A DNA stretch of 39,823 bases. Source: a virus. The notes under the pieces are model-generated. The model was not told the origin of the DNA, did no database searches, and saw only the letters and a program-made list of their open reading frames with translations. This document shows, piece by piece, positions 21,139 to 30,036 of this stretch; positions within the stretch are counted from its first letter, which is position 1; the number at the start of each line of letters is the position of its first letter. The DNA lies in the IMG/VR virus record IMGVR_UViG_3300025000_003491, positions 1 to 39,823 of that record, one strand, 5' to 3'. Position numbers and translations under genes: made by a program.

Positions 21139-22575
21139 ATGAAAATAACTAAACCCTCAAATGACTCCGAAAGGCGTTTCATCATAAACCTAATAACGGA
21201 TGATCGATTCTGTAAAGAATTGATTCCGCTTATAAATAAAAAATATTTCTCATCGATATACGCCAGGGAAATTAGTTCTTGGTGCGTGGAATACTACGAT
21301 CAATTTCAACGTGCGCCTGGAAAAGATATCCAGGATATTTATTATTCTAAAAAGCAAAATATTGAAGATGAAGAAACCGTTGACTTATTAAAAAAATTCC
21401 TTTCATCGATAAGCAAAGAATATTCAGAGTCACATATCAATAATATCGAGTATGAGATAAAAAATGCCGTAAAGTTTTTAAAACTTAGATCATTGGAAGT
21501 ATTAAAGAATTCCATTATCGATTCTATAGATGATAAAGAACCAAGTAAAGGCGAATCGGCTTTAGCTAATTTCAAAAGAGTAGAAAAATTAAATGGCGAA
21601 GGAATAGATATATTAAAAGATAGCAGAAAAATAATAGAAGCTTTAACAAAAGAACATAACGAAATAATAACTTTTCCAGGGGCGGTTGGAAAAATAATAC
21701 CGCCGATATGTCGTGGTGATTTTATGTCTTTTTTCGGCCCGGCTAAACGTGGTAAATCTTTTTGGTTGTGGTATACGGCTCAACTGGCAATGTCCCAAGG
21801 AAACAAAGTTATTTATATACCTCTTGAAATGAATGAAACTGCGATAATAAAAAGATGTTGGCCGTCAATTATGGGCCAACCGCTATATAAAAAAACAGTA
21901 AATTCGGCTCATTTTGAAATGGATGAAGAATCACAAAAGTATAGAATTATTCAAGATTCGGAGGAAAGGGAAGGAATTGATTTAACGTCAATAGAAACCA
22001 TCCAAAAAAGATTAAGGCGATTGTATAGAAAAGGCAAAGTAAGAATAATTCCAATGGTTTCCGCCACAAATGAAATGATAAAATCCGTTTGTGATAATCT
22101 GGAATATTACGATAATTTTATTCCCGATGTTATTGTTATTGATTACGCCGATTATATGGAAGCGGGAAAAAAGTATACTGATAACAGAGATAAAATAAAT
22201 ACTGTGTGGAAAGGAATACGAGACTTTGCCAATGAACGCGATATTGCCATGATTACGGCAAGTCATACGGAAAAACATACCTTTGAATCAGATATAAAAA
22301 CTTCACAAGCATCCGAAGATATAAGGAAAATAAATCATGTGACTTTGGCGGTGGCACTTAATGCGACGAAAAAAGAGAATGAAAATAATATAATAAGATT
22401 AGGCATGATGGAAATAAGGGAGGGCAGGCATATAACCGATCAAGCCGTAGTATTACAATGTTTGGATATTGGGCGACCGTGTATAGATAGCCGTCTAAAA
22501 AATGATGTAATATTAACTAAAATAGATAATACGGAAGATGATGAAGAAGAAAATGATTATAAAAGGAAAAAATGA
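21139..22575 (+). CDS. DnaB-type replicative helicase (478 aa)
   Basis: Residues 1-150 look like the helical DnaB N-terminal region (ISSWCVEYYDQFQRAPGKD). The RecA-like motor begins near 180, with Walker A GPAKRGKS (200-207), IYIPLEMNE (the H1a region) and Walker B VIVIDYADYM near 331. The C-terminus is acidic and basic low-complexity. It should be the hexameric fork helicase working with the 15897 primase. It begins two bases after the methyltransferase stop. Confidence 0.88.
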   Translation: MKITKPSNDSERRFIINLITDDRFCKELIPLINKKYFSSIYAREISSWCVEYYDQFQRAPGKDIQDIYYSKKQNIEDEETVDLLKKFLSSISKEYSESHINNIEYEIKNAVKFLKLRSLEVLKNSIIDSIDDKEPSKGESALANFKRVEKLNGEGIDILKDSRKIIEALTKEHNEIITFPGAVGKIIPPICRGDFMSFFGPAKRGKSFWLWYTAQLAMSQGNKVIYIPLEMNETAIIKRCWPSIMGQPLYKKTVNSAHFEMDEESQKYRIIQDSEEREGIDLTSIETIQKRLRRLYRKGKVRIIPMVSATNEMIKSVCDNLEYYDNFIPDVIVIDYADYMEAGKKYTDNRDKINTVWKGIRDFANERDIAMITASHTEKHTFESDIKTSQASEDIRKINHVTLAVALNATKKENENNIIRLGMMEIREGRHITDQAVVLQCLDIGRPCIDSRLKNDVILTKIDNTEDDEEENDYKRKK

Positions 22576-22593
22576 TCATTATTTATCTATAAT
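22566..22593 (+). promoter_or_regulatory. Promoter of the TCTATAATAT family before the first clamp gene
   Basis: TATAAT (22588-22593) is preceded by TC and followed by AT. The -35 position reads GAAAAA. A perfect palindrome AATGATCATT (22571-22580) lies in the spacer. A start near 22600 leaves a short leader with SD GGGGGAT before ATG 22613. Confidence 0.55.
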
Positions 22594-22612
22594 ATTATTG
22601 GGGGATTAAGTT

Positions 22613-23725
22613 ATGCTAAATATATTCGATGAAGAAATCAAACATGGGCATATAAAAACTGAAAAAATAATCGATCCACTGCATGTTTTTTTTGAAGTCG
22701 CCGATAAAGTGATAGGAACAAAAAATGAAATGTCTGTATTAAGTGCGATATATAAGCACAATTCAACACTGATTGTGTCAAATGTTAAAGAATTTCTAAT
22801 AAAAAATTATAGCGGCCATGAAGAGGATAGTTTATATAATTACATTCATAGTAAGGCGTATAATAAATTAATTAAATCATCTTTAAATAAAGATGCATTT
22901 CCGGCAATTCCAATTAATGAAATTGATATCACTTGGGTTAATATAAATAAAGTTCAAGCTGGATTAATGCTGAATGCTTTCAAGTTCATAAGCGACGATG
23001 AAACCCGTTATTTCATGAATGGTATTTATTTTGACTCAGGAAATGCAGTTTCTACAGATGGAAAGCGCATGTTTTATTCTTCCGGGTTTGATAATTTTCC
23101 GGCTATAATTCTTCCTGTTTCAAAGTGTATTTCTTTTATTCTGCAAAAAGGAACAAATATAAAATATGGCATATCCGTAAAATATTCTGTATTTCAATTT
23201 GCGTATAAAAATGAAGCTTTCACATACTATCTATTCAATATTGAAGGGCAATTTCCTAACTGGGCAAAAATCATACCAGAAAAACAAACATATAGTATCG
23301 GCATTCCAGATATAGAAAAATGGAAATCAATATATAATATAATAAATCAAATAAAAGTTAAAAAGGGAATATCCCGAATAATTATAAAACCGGAAACGGA
23401 ATCCAAAGTAGTCAATGTGTATTTAGATCACGAAATTGGAAAAGAATTAATATTTATCGGTTCAATATTATGGAATGGTTTTTATGATGAGGGCAGGATA
23501 AAAAAAGACAAGGAATTGTATGATGAATTAAATAAAGATAATCCCGTTAAAAAAGAGTATGAATCAAAAGAGCTTATTGAATTGGCAATAAACCCAATAT
23601 ACCTGAATGATGCGTTGACATTAAAGCCTTTAAAAGAAATACAGTTTACAAGTTTCAGGAAAGTAATTACATTTGTATATACTGATGGAAGTTTCAATTT
23701 AACCATGCCCATGGAATTAATATAA
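22613..23725 (+). CDS. Sliding-clamp-like protein A (DnaN-type, 370 aa)
   Basis: Several DnaN landmarks are visible: RYFMNGIYFDSGNAVSTDGK (as R-x-x-L-N-G-V ... A-T-D-G-H-R-L), then IEGQFPNWAKIIPE, and an end VYTDGSFNLTMPME that matches the clamp C-terminus. NPIYLNDAL corresponds to the third-domain N-x-x-Y-L block. It should be a polymerase processivity clamp. The first ~100 residues are poorly conserved. It is directly followed by a second clamp-like gene, which is unusual. Confidence 0.75.
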   Translation: MLNIFDEEIKHGHIKTEKIIDPLHVFFEVADKVIGTKNEMSVLSAIYKHNSTLIVSNVKEFLIKNYSGHEEDSLYNYIHSKAYNKLIKSSLNKDAFPAIPINEIDITWVNINKVQAGLMLNAFKFISDDETRYFMNGIYFDSGNAVSTDGKRMFYSSGFDNFPAIILPVSKCISFILQKGTNIKYGISVKYSVFQFAYKNEAFTYYLFNIEGQFPNWAKIIPEKQTYSIGIPDIEKWKSIYNIINQIKVKKGISRIIIKPETESKVVNVYLDHEIGKELIFIGSILWNGFYDEGRIKKDKELYDELNKDNPVKKEYESKELIELAINPIYLNDALTLKPLKEIQFTSFRKVITFVYTDGSFNLTMPMELI

Positions 23726-23738
23726 ATAGGAGAACCAT

Positions 23739-24821
23739 ATGAAAATTAATCGTATCAAATTTTTAAGCGTCCTGAAACAAGTAATGCCCGGTATTGAATC
23801 TGATTCTGTCCTTTTGGAAGGATCGGATACATTCATTTTCCACGATGGATTTATCCATACTTATAATGATAATATTTCCGTTTCCATTCCTTTTCCCATC
23901 CTTGATAAAAGCAATAATCCGGTTTCAGGTGCTATCAAGGCAAAAGATTTTTATAATCTTTTGAATCGGTATTCAGGCGATACAATTACTTTGATTCCCA
24001 AACTGGATAAATGGCTATTGAAATCCGAAAATGCCGTAGCTGAATTAACTTTGCTCGAAAATACCTTGATCGATAAAGTAAAAGGCTTGTCCGATACCAA
24101 AAATAAATATATAAATATTCCCGAAAAGTTTATAGAAGGTATTTCCATTTGTTTATTCTCAAGCAATAAATCAGTATTGGCTGGTATATTTGTAGAGAAT
24201 GAAATTATATCCAGTACCGATGAAATTAGGATCAATTGGTATAATATGGTAACTTCTATAAATAATTCTTTTTGGATTACCGATGAAGCCTGCAAGGAAT
24301 TGGTGAAGCTGAACAATCTTAAATCCATTTCTATTTCCGATTCCTGGGTACATTTTAAAACGGAAGATAAAACTATTTTTAGTTGTAAAAGACTGAATCA
24401 AGAAAACTACCCCATTAAAATGATTAAAGAATTGGTTGAAAGGAACCAAAAAGAAAAAACCGATATCAGTAATAGATTGCCCGAAGGATTGATGGCGGCA
24501 ATAAATAGGGCGGCGGCATTATCAACAAATATAGAATCATTCGATACTATCAAGTTGACTTTCAGCAATGAAAATATCGAAGTTTATAGCGAGCGGACAA
24601 GCGGAAAATATACTGAAACAGTAGCATGGGAAAAGCCTTTGAAAAGGGAAATTGAACCGATAAGTATTTTTGTGGATTATGCCATGATTGAAAATGGAAT
24701 TAAGTATAGTAAATCATTTTATTTAAAAAAGACTAAGGATCAAAAAAAGGAAAGTATGAAAATTATATTTTCCAACCCTAACGGAATACAGTTGATAAAG
24801 ACTTTTGAAGGAGGAGAATAA
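23739..24821 (+). CDS. Sliding-clamp-like protein B (DnaN-type, 360 aa)
   Basis: The protein starts MKINRIKFLSVLKQVMPGIE. Around residues 245-300 it has PEGLMAAINRAAALS, then IKLTFSNENIEVYSE, which matches DnaN domain 3 (a helix with R-A-A-x-L-S followed by strands). Two earlier domains of similar layout can be traced, for example IKAKDFYNLLNRYSGDTITL. The terminal M-P-M-R-L-like block of clamp A is absent. It may form a second ring, a heteromeric ring with clamp A, or have lost clamp function. SD AGGAGAACCAT. Confidence 0.7.
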   Translation: MKINRIKFLSVLKQVMPGIESDSVLLEGSDTFIFHDGFIHTYNDNISVSIPFPILDKSNNPVSGAIKAKDFYNLLNRYSGDTITLIPKLDKWLLKSENAVAELTLLENTLIDKVKGLSDTKNKYINIPEKFIEGISICLFSSNKSVLAGIFVENEIISSTDEIRINWYNMVTSINNSFWITDEACKELVKLNNLKSISISDSWVHFKTEDKTIFSCKRLNQENYPIKMIKELVERNQKEKTDISNRLPEGLMAAINRAAALSTNIESFDTIKLTFSNENIEVYSERTSGKYTETVAWEKPLKREIEPISIFVDYAMIENGIKYSKSFYLKKTKDQKKESMKIIFSNPNGIQLIKTFEGGE

Positions 24822-25174
24822 TGAATTGTGATATAGAAACGAAAAACGCCAAAATTGAAAGTACAATGCTTGGATATGAAGATCACGGAATATTTTCTTT
24901 TTATATACATCTTAATTATGACGGATCAGGTCAAAGTGCCGGAGGATATGCCTTAGATAATTATATTAAGGAAAAGGATAAAAGAATTGGAACTGCACTT
25001 GGAATGCAACTAATAATTGAAATATTAAAAGTATTAAATATAGAATCGTGGGAAAAACTAAAAGGAACATATATCAGAGTGCGAGCGGGTTACGGAAAAG
25101 TATATGCAATCGGGCATTTAATAAAAAATCAATGGTTAGAATTTGATACATTTTTTAAGGAAAATCGAGAATAA
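24821..25174 (+). CDS. Conserved phage hypothetical protein (117 aa)
   Basis: The protein begins with NCDIETKNAKIESTMLGYED then HGIFSFYIHL, and holds GGYALD and RVRAGYGKVYAIGHLIKN. These blocks are familiar from a widespread small phage protein (LGxEDHGI...GGYALD...AIGH) with no known function, often near replication genes. The ATG overlaps the clamp B stop by one base and has SD GGAGGAGAATA. Confidence 0.75.
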   Translation: MNCDIETKNAKIESTMLGYEDHGIFSFYIHLNYDGSGQSAGGYALDNYIKEKDKRIGTALGMQLIIEILKVLNIESWEKLKGTYIRVRAGYGKVYAIGHLIKNQWLEFDTFFKENRE

Positions 25175-25175
25175 T

Positions 25176-27809
25176 ATGCAACTAGGATTTTTTGAAGAAG
25201 AAGTAAAAATAATAGAATCTAAAACAGTACTAAAGCCCAGAATAAAAAAAGAACCGGTTTTCAATTGTACCAAATGCGGATTATCCCAAAGTTGTAAATC
25301 TCCTCAAATGGCTGTACACGGAAAAGGTAAATTATCTATTCTAATCATCGGAGAATATCCAGGCCAAAGTGACGATAAAAATAATAAACAATTTACCGGA
25401 GAAGTTGGAAGATTACTAAAAGAAATAATCAATGAATTAGGATACGATTTATACCAAGATTTTTATACCACTAATGCCGTTCGATGTTTTCCAGGCCTGG
25501 ATAAAGACAAAGTAAAATTACCAAAACCGATACAAATCGCCTCATGCCGTAAGTTTCTATTAAAAGATATTGAAGAAACAAACCCCAAAGTTATTATTCC
25601 TTTAGGAAAACTGGCCGTTGACGGATTGATCGGTCATCGGTTATCGGGACGAATTTCAAACACTACTATTACAGATTGGGCTGGATTGAATATACCTGAT
25701 CAAGAATTGAAAAGATATATTTGCCCTTCCTGGAATCTGCAAATGATTTTGCGCGGGAATAATCAAACCGATGTTGTACTTTATAAACAATTAAAGGCAC
25801 ATATTAAAAAGGCCATTGAATTGGCAGAAAAGCCTTTTTATATTTCCAATTACGGTTCCGAAATAATATCCATTACTGCCGTAAAAGAAGCAACTGATAT
25901 AGTAAAAAGAATTACTGAAAATAAAGTTAATGAAGCGATAGCATTTGACTATGAAGCTACCGGAATAAAACCGTATAGAAAAGGCCATGAAATAGTTTGC
26001 GCGTCTGTATCAGATGGACTATTCGCGTACTCATTCCCATTTTTTAATGATGAAGAATTTAGAACTGCCTGGAAAGAATTAATGCAATCTGACGTAAATA
26101 AAATAATTCATAATAGTAAATATGAAAATATATGGACTAAGATACGATCAGGATTCAATAATAAAGGAAGCTCCTGGATAAAGAATATAATTTCCGATAC
26201 AATGCTGGATGCTCATATTATCCATAATCAAAAGAAAGTCAATTTAAAGTTTTGGGTATACGCGAAATTCGGTGTATTAGGGTATGATTCTGAAATTGAT
26301 CCGTATCTTGAATGCAGTAAGGAAGAAAAAGATAAATACGGCGCAAACGGATTCAATCGAATAAAAGAATTCCCTATTGAAAAATTATTGACTTATAACG
26401 GGCTTGATTCCTTTTTTACTTATAAATTGTGGGAAATCCAACAAACAGAATTAAATAATTTGACTAGGCAAGGATCGGAATTCTTTTTGGAAAGTTCCTT
26501 TGAATTAAGCAAAGCTGAAAATAATGGGATGTTACTAGATACTGAAAATGCCAAATTAGAATTTAAAAGATTAACGCGTAAACTAAATAAAATAGAATCG
26601 GGCGTAAGGAAATCTGAAGAAATAAAAAAATGGGATAAAACAAAAAATGGCAAGCCGGTTGAATTTGCTTTATCCAACACAAATCACTTGACACATTTAC
26701 TTTTCAATTGCATGAAAGTAAAATACGATAAAAATAATATCACTTCTACTGGAAGGCCAAAAGGCGATATCGAAGCATTGGGAAAATATGATGATCAAAT
26801 AGTAAAAGATGTTTTATTATGGCGTAAATATAAAAAAGTGCGTGATACAAATTTAAATGGTTTTATTAAAGAAGGGACTGATAGCATCATTCATACGTCA
26901 TTAAACTTACACGTAGCAAATACCTATAGAAGTTCATCAAATGACCCAAACCTTCAAAACGTGCCCGTGCGCGAAATAGAAACTATGCAACTTTTACGAA
27001 AATTGATAATAGCACGTCCAGGGCATAAATTAGGCGAATACGACTATAAGGCCATGGAAGCGGTAATCAACGCAATATATAATAAAGATCCAAATTGGAT
27101 CAGGTATGTTACCGATGCGTCAACTGATATGCATAGGGATATGGCCGCTAAAATATATATAAGAAAAAAAGCCGAAGTATTAAAATCAGAAAGACAAACG
27201 GCCAAAAGTAATTTTGTATTTGCTACTGTTTACGGTTCTTATTGGAAAAATACTGCCGTAAATCTTTGGAACGAATGCGACGAAGAAACCAGAGTACATT
27301 TAAAGTCAAAAGGCGTCAGAAATATAAATGATATGCGGGAACATATGAAAAAAGTAGAGGCGTGGTTCTGGGAACAATTTCCTGTTGGCTATGAGTATAA
27401 AGAAAAAACATTGCGGGATTATGAAAAGAAAGGATATATTGATTTATTGACCGGCTTCCGTTGCTATGGACCGATGACCAGAAACAAAATCTTGAATTAT
27501 CGTGTACAAGGAACGGCTTCACATTGTAAATTATGGGCGTTGAAAAATATCAGTCAATTAATGCAGAAAAAGAAAATGAATAGTAAGATATTATTAGAAA
27601 TTCATGATAGTATTTTACCCGATATCGATCCTGCCGAGGAAGATTATTTAGATTATCAAATGTGGTTATATGGAACGCAAAAGATTAGAGAAAATTTTGA
27701 ATGGTTAATCGTGCCATTATTCATAGAGAAAAAGGTTAGTAAGTTGAATGGGAATTGGGCTGAGATGGAAAATAAAGGGTTACTTACAGGAGAATATTTC
27801 AATGCTTGA
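25176..27809 (+). CDS. Uracil-DNA glycosylase / 3'-5' exonuclease / family A DNA polymerase fusion (877 aa)
   Basis: Residues 30-200 form a family 4-like UDG: Cys31, Cys34, Cys104 and Cys124 fit the 4Fe-4S ligands, with IIGEYPGQSDD as active-site loop. A DnaQ-like exonuclease follows: DYEATG (Asp258, Glu260), HNSKYE and YNGLDS. The polymerase has motif A EYDYKAME (Asp623), motif B RQTAKSNFVFATVYG (Arg673, Lys677, Tyr686) and motif C IHDS (His810-Ser812). It is the replicase. The glycosylase may remove uracil at the fork or read it. The ATG at 25176 is chosen just after the previous stop. Confidence 0.92.
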   Translation: MQLGFFEEEVKIIESKTVLKPRIKKEPVFNCTKCGLSQSCKSPQMAVHGKGKLSILIIGEYPGQSDDKNNKQFTGEVGRLLKEIINELGYDLYQDFYTTNAVRCFPGLDKDKVKLPKPIQIASCRKFLLKDIEETNPKVIIPLGKLAVDGLIGHRLSGRISNTTITDWAGLNIPDQELKRYICPSWNLQMILRGNNQTDVVLYKQLKAHIKKAIELAEKPFYISNYGSEIISITAVKEATDIVKRITENKVNEAIAFDYEATGIKPYRKGHEIVCASVSDGLFAYSFPFFNDEEFRTAWKELMQSDVNKIIHNSKYENIWTKIRSGFNNKGSSWIKNIISDTMLDAHIIHNQKKVNLKFWVYAKFGVLGYDSEIDPYLECSKEEKDKYGANGFNRIKEFPIEKLLTYNGLDSFFTYKLWEIQQTELNNLTRQGSEFFLESSFELSKAENNGMLLDTENAKLEFKRLTRKLNKIESGVRKSEEIKKWDKTKNGKPVEFALSNTNHLTHLLFNCMKVKYDKNNITSTGRPKGDIEALGKYDDQIVKDVLLWRKYKKVRDTNLNGFIKEGTDSIIHTSLNLHVANTYRSSSNDPNLQNVPVREIETMQLLRKLIIARPGHKLGEYDYKAMEAVINAIYNKDPNWIRYVTDASTDMHRDMAAKIYIRKKAEVLKSERQTAKSNFVFATVYGSYWKNTAVNLWNECDEETRVHLKSKGVRNINDMREHMKKVEAWFWEQFPVGYEYKEKTLRDYEKKGYIDLLTGFRCYGPMTRNKILNYRVQGTASHCKLWALKNISQLMQKKKMNSKILLEIHDSILPDIDPAEEDYLDYQMWLYGTQKIRENFEWLIVPLFIEKKVSKLNGNWAEMENKGLLTGEYFNA

Positions 27810-27900
27810 ATACGATAATGAAATATTGAAAATTACCGAAGAAACACAAATGGATTGGCCAAATGAGGTAATACGGTGTACGGAAACTGTTATAGCGTAA
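27802..27900 (+). CDS. Tiny acidic protein (32 aa), tentative
   Basis: The ATG at 27802 overlaps the polymerase end and has CAGGAG nine bases upstream. It encodes MLEYDNEILKITEETQMDWP and 12 more residues. The SD is good but the length is minimal. It could be a short accessory peptide or chance. Confidence 0.35.
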   Translation: MLEYDNEILKITEETQMDWPNEVIRCTETVIA

Positions 27901-27915
27901 AAGCGCCATTATTAA

Positions 27916-27943
27916 AAGAAATAAAAGAACAACGATCTATAAT
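27916..27943 (+). promoter_or_regulatory. Promoter of the TCTATAATAT family before the 27964 gene
   Basis: TATAAT (27938-27943) has TC before and AT after; the -35 position reads AAGAAA. Expected start near 27950, followed by SD TAAGGAGAAAACA and ATG 27964. Confidence 0.55.
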
Positions 27944-27963
27944 ATTATCGTAAGGAGAAAACA

Positions 27964-28188
27964 ATGAAATTTAGTTTATTGGAATTTCGGTATGCCAAAA
28001 GGGAATATACGTATCTTATTATTTTTGGTATTTACACTGAATATAGTTATGATAAAGTGCTTTTAGGTATTAGTATAAACCTTGATCCAGATTATAAAAA
28101 GAATAAAAGGACTAAAATAATAGACTGGGATTTTTTATTTTTGCATTATTTACATAAGCGGTTTATTTCCAAAGAGGAAATATTATAA
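27964..28188 (+). CDS. Hypothetical small protein (74 aa)
   Basis: A strong SD and an own promoter precede it. The product MKFSLLEFRYAKREYTYLII is aromatic and hydrophobic at the start, and ends RFISKEEIL. It is coupled by a TAATG overlap to the clamp-loader gene. Not recognised. Confidence 0.6.
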   Translation: MKFSLLEFRYAKREYTYLIIFGIYTEYSYDKVLLGISINLDPDYKKNKRTKIIDWDFLFLHYLHKRFISKEEIL

Positions 28189-29117
28189 TGGCAACTTTAT
28201 ATCAGAAGTACAGACCGAAAACATTTGAAGACGTAATCGGAAATGAATCGTCAATAGCCGCGCTGGAAAAGGCGTTGACCAAAAAGAATCATTCCCATGT
28301 CTATCTTTTATCCGGCCCGCCTGGAACCGGGAAAACCACCATTGCAAGAATAGCCGCCAATAAACTAGGCGCTACGGAAATGGATTTAAGAGAAATCAAT
28401 TCCGCGAATGCCAGAGGAATAGAAACGGCTAGAGAAATTATTCAATCAATCCGTTATAACCCGCAAGGTGAAGCTATTGTTTATATACTAGATGAATGCC
28501 AAAAATTCACAGGAGAGATGCAATCAGCACTATTAAAACCTTTAGAAGATACGCCCGAATCGGTTTACTTTTTTCTATGCACTACTGACCCAAGTAAGTT
28601 ACTAAAAGCGATTAAATCCCGCTGTACAGAGATAAAAACCACTGTTTTACCTATCGAAAAAATAGTATCGATCATTAGACGGGTAAACAAGCTGGAGGAG
28701 CTTGGTATATCAAAAAACGTACTGGAATCCATAGCAAACAAGGCTGAGGGAAGCCCCAGAAACGCATTGGTGATGCTCGAACAGATATCCAATGCCGATT
28801 CCGACGAAGCTATAGAAAAAATACTTGATTCCAAAGGTAATGAGGATGATGCCGAAGTAATAGAATTGGCTAGGGCTTTATTGAACAGTAAAAATAACTG
28901 GAAAGATATAGCTATTATTCTTAGAAAATTAAAAGATAACGGGAAGCTAGACGATACCGAAACTATTCGTTATATTGTTTTAGGGTATATGAACGCAGTA
29001 ATAATGAATGGAAGTTTAATGCCTCGTGCCGTAGCCGCCTTGGAAGCTTTCAGTGAGCCAACATATAACACCGGAAAAGCCGGAATAACTTTGGCATGTT
29101 TGCAAACAATAAGTTGA
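28188..29117 (+). CDS. Clamp-loader ATPase (DnaX/RFC-type, 309 aa)
   Basis: AAA+ motifs: YQKYRPKTFEDVIGNE at the N-terminus, Walker A SGPPGTGKTT (43-50), Walker B VYILDECQKF (Asp102), sensor 1 LCTTDP and the SRC arginine-finger motif (144-146). It lacks the zinc cysteines found in bacterial DnaX. Its length is close to RFC small subunits and T4 gp44. It should load the clamp(s) encoded at 22613 and 23739. No separate delta-like subunit is seen, so a homomeric loader or host subunits are likely. Confidence 0.9.
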   Translation: MATLYQKYRPKTFEDVIGNESSIAALEKALTKKNHSHVYLLSGPPGTGKTTIARIAANKLGATEMDLREINSANARGIETAREIIQSIRYNPQGEAIVYILDECQKFTGEMQSALLKPLEDTPESVYFFLCTTDPSKLLKAIKSRCTEIKTTVLPIEKIVSIIRRVNKLEELGISKNVLESIANKAEGSPRNALVMLEQISNADSDEAIEKILDSKGNEDDAEVIELARALLNSKNNWKDIAIILRKLKDNGKLDDTETIRYIVLGYMNAVIMNGSLMPRAVAALEAFSEPTYNTGKAGITLACLQTIS

Positions 29118-29123
29118 TTTTAT

Positions 29124-29151
29124 GATAAAAAAGAAAGTTTTGATCTATAAT
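29124..29151 (+). promoter_or_regulatory. Promoter GATAAA-N16-TATAAT
   Basis: GATAAA (29124-29129), a 16-bp spacer ending TC, and TATAAT (29146-29151) with AT after. It is a near-perfect family member. It drives the 29173 membrane gene, with SD AAGGAGATTTTAA. Confidence 0.7.
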
Positions 29152-29172
29152 ATAAGTATAAGGAGATTTTAA

Positions 29173-29340
29173 ATGAAGTATCTGGCAATCATATTGGTTA
29201 TTATTAATGCTATACTTTTGATACTTATTACTATTTTATTTTGTATGAAAAGGCTTAAATTGGAAAATAAATGGTATTTTATCCCTTGGGCAAGTATAAA
29301 TTTTATTTGCAGTGTTATTTTAGTATCAAGTTATAAATAA
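29173..29340 (+). CDS. Small two-pass membrane protein (55 aa)
   Basis: The first hydrophobic helix (MKYLAIILVIINAILLILIT) is followed by a basic turn (KRLKLENKW) and a second hydrophobic segment ending VILVSSYK. The start has a good SD and its own promoter. Size and topology would suit a holin-like or immunity protein, but nothing links it to lysis. Function unknown. Confidence 0.6.
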   Translation: MKYLAIILVIINAILLILITILFCMKRLKLENKWYFIPWASINFICSVILVSSYK

Positions 29341-29384
29341 TGGGTCTTAGGAATCCATTAAAATATTTTTCGGAGGATTAGAAA

Positions 29385-29945
29385 ATGGCTACTTGTAAGG
29401 AAATCGCTGAAAGTTCTGGTATTGACATCGCGTTTGTGAGGATCGCGGCAAAAAACAAGGGTTTTGAACTTCCGCGTGGCAGGAATCCCATGAATTTCAA
29501 GCCCAAGGATACTATTTCCATTACGTCCGAAGCCAAGAAGATTGCTGCTGCTGATGTCAAGGCAAAGGCCGCGAAGAAGGCTACCAAGGCTGAAAAGGTC
29601 GTTCCCAAGAAGGTTGAAAAGGTCGTCGTCGTCAAGAAGGGCAAGAAGGAAGAGCCGAAGCCCGAACCGAAAAAGGTCGCGAAGAAGGCGGTTGAAGAGG
29701 CTTCAGCGAAGAAGGCCGAAAAGCCCGCGCCCAAGAAGGTTGAAAAGGCTCCGGCAAAGAAAGCTGAAAAGCCTGCTCCGAAGGTCGCCAAGAAGACGGT
29801 ACGGGAAAAGGTCCAGGATGATGAGCCTGAACTTGATATCGATGATGATCTTGATGACGAAGATGACGACGTGGAAGATGATCTGGAAGACGATGACGAT
29901 GAAGATTTGGGCGATGATGACGAGGACGAGGAAGACGACGAATGA
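29385..29945 (+). CDS. Histone H1-like basic/acidic protein (186 aa)
   Basis: Residues 1-50 look like a small helix-turn-helix (CKEIAESSGIDIAFVRIAAK). Residues ~50-140 are Lys/Ala/Pro-rich with repeated KKVEK, KKAEKPAP and APKKVEK blocks, like histone H1 or AlgP tails. The last ~45 residues are almost all Asp/Glu. Lys is coded mainly by AAG and the gene is GC-richer than its neighbours. A DNA-compacting or nucleoid-binding protein with an acidic autoregulatory tail is the natural reading. SD GGAGGATTAGAAA. Confidence 0.65.
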   Translation: MATCKEIAESSGIDIAFVRIAAKNKGFELPRGRNPMNFKPKDTISITSEAKKIAAADVKAKAAKKATKAEKVVPKKVEKVVVVKKGKKEEPKPEPKKVAKKAVEEASAKKAEKPAPKKVEKAPAKKAEKPAPKVAKKTVREKVQDDEPELDIDDDLDDEDDDVEDDLEDDDDEDLGDDDEDEEDDE

Positions 29946-29950
29946 ACTTT

Positions 29951-29987
29951 ATCCCGCTTGTCAATAAAATGACCGGCGGGATTTTTT
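29951..29987 (+). terminator. Rho-independent terminator
   Basis: ATCCCGC (29951-29957) pairs with GCGGGAT (29976-29982), an inner GTCA/TGAC adds four pairs, and five T follow. It ends the 29385 gene six bases after its stop. The next family promoter begins at 29989. Confidence 0.8.
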
Positions 29988-29988
29988 A

Positions 29989-30016
29989 CGTAAAAAGCCA
30001 AACCAAAATCTATAAT
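29989..30016 (+). promoter_or_regulatory. Promoter CGTAAA-N16-TATAAT
   Basis: CGTAAA (29989-29994), spacer ending TC, TATAAT (30011-30016) followed by AT. It begins right after the terminator T-run and starts the operon of 30037-32412, with SD AAGGAG. Confidence 0.7.
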
Positions 30017-30036
30017 ATCAATAAGGAGTAAATATA

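Noticed and set aside
29378-30001. 207-codon Ser-rich open frame on the minus strand
   Set aside because: Antisense shadow of Lys/Asp/Glu-rich codons of the basic/acidic gene; it would run through the terminator and the 30011 promoter.
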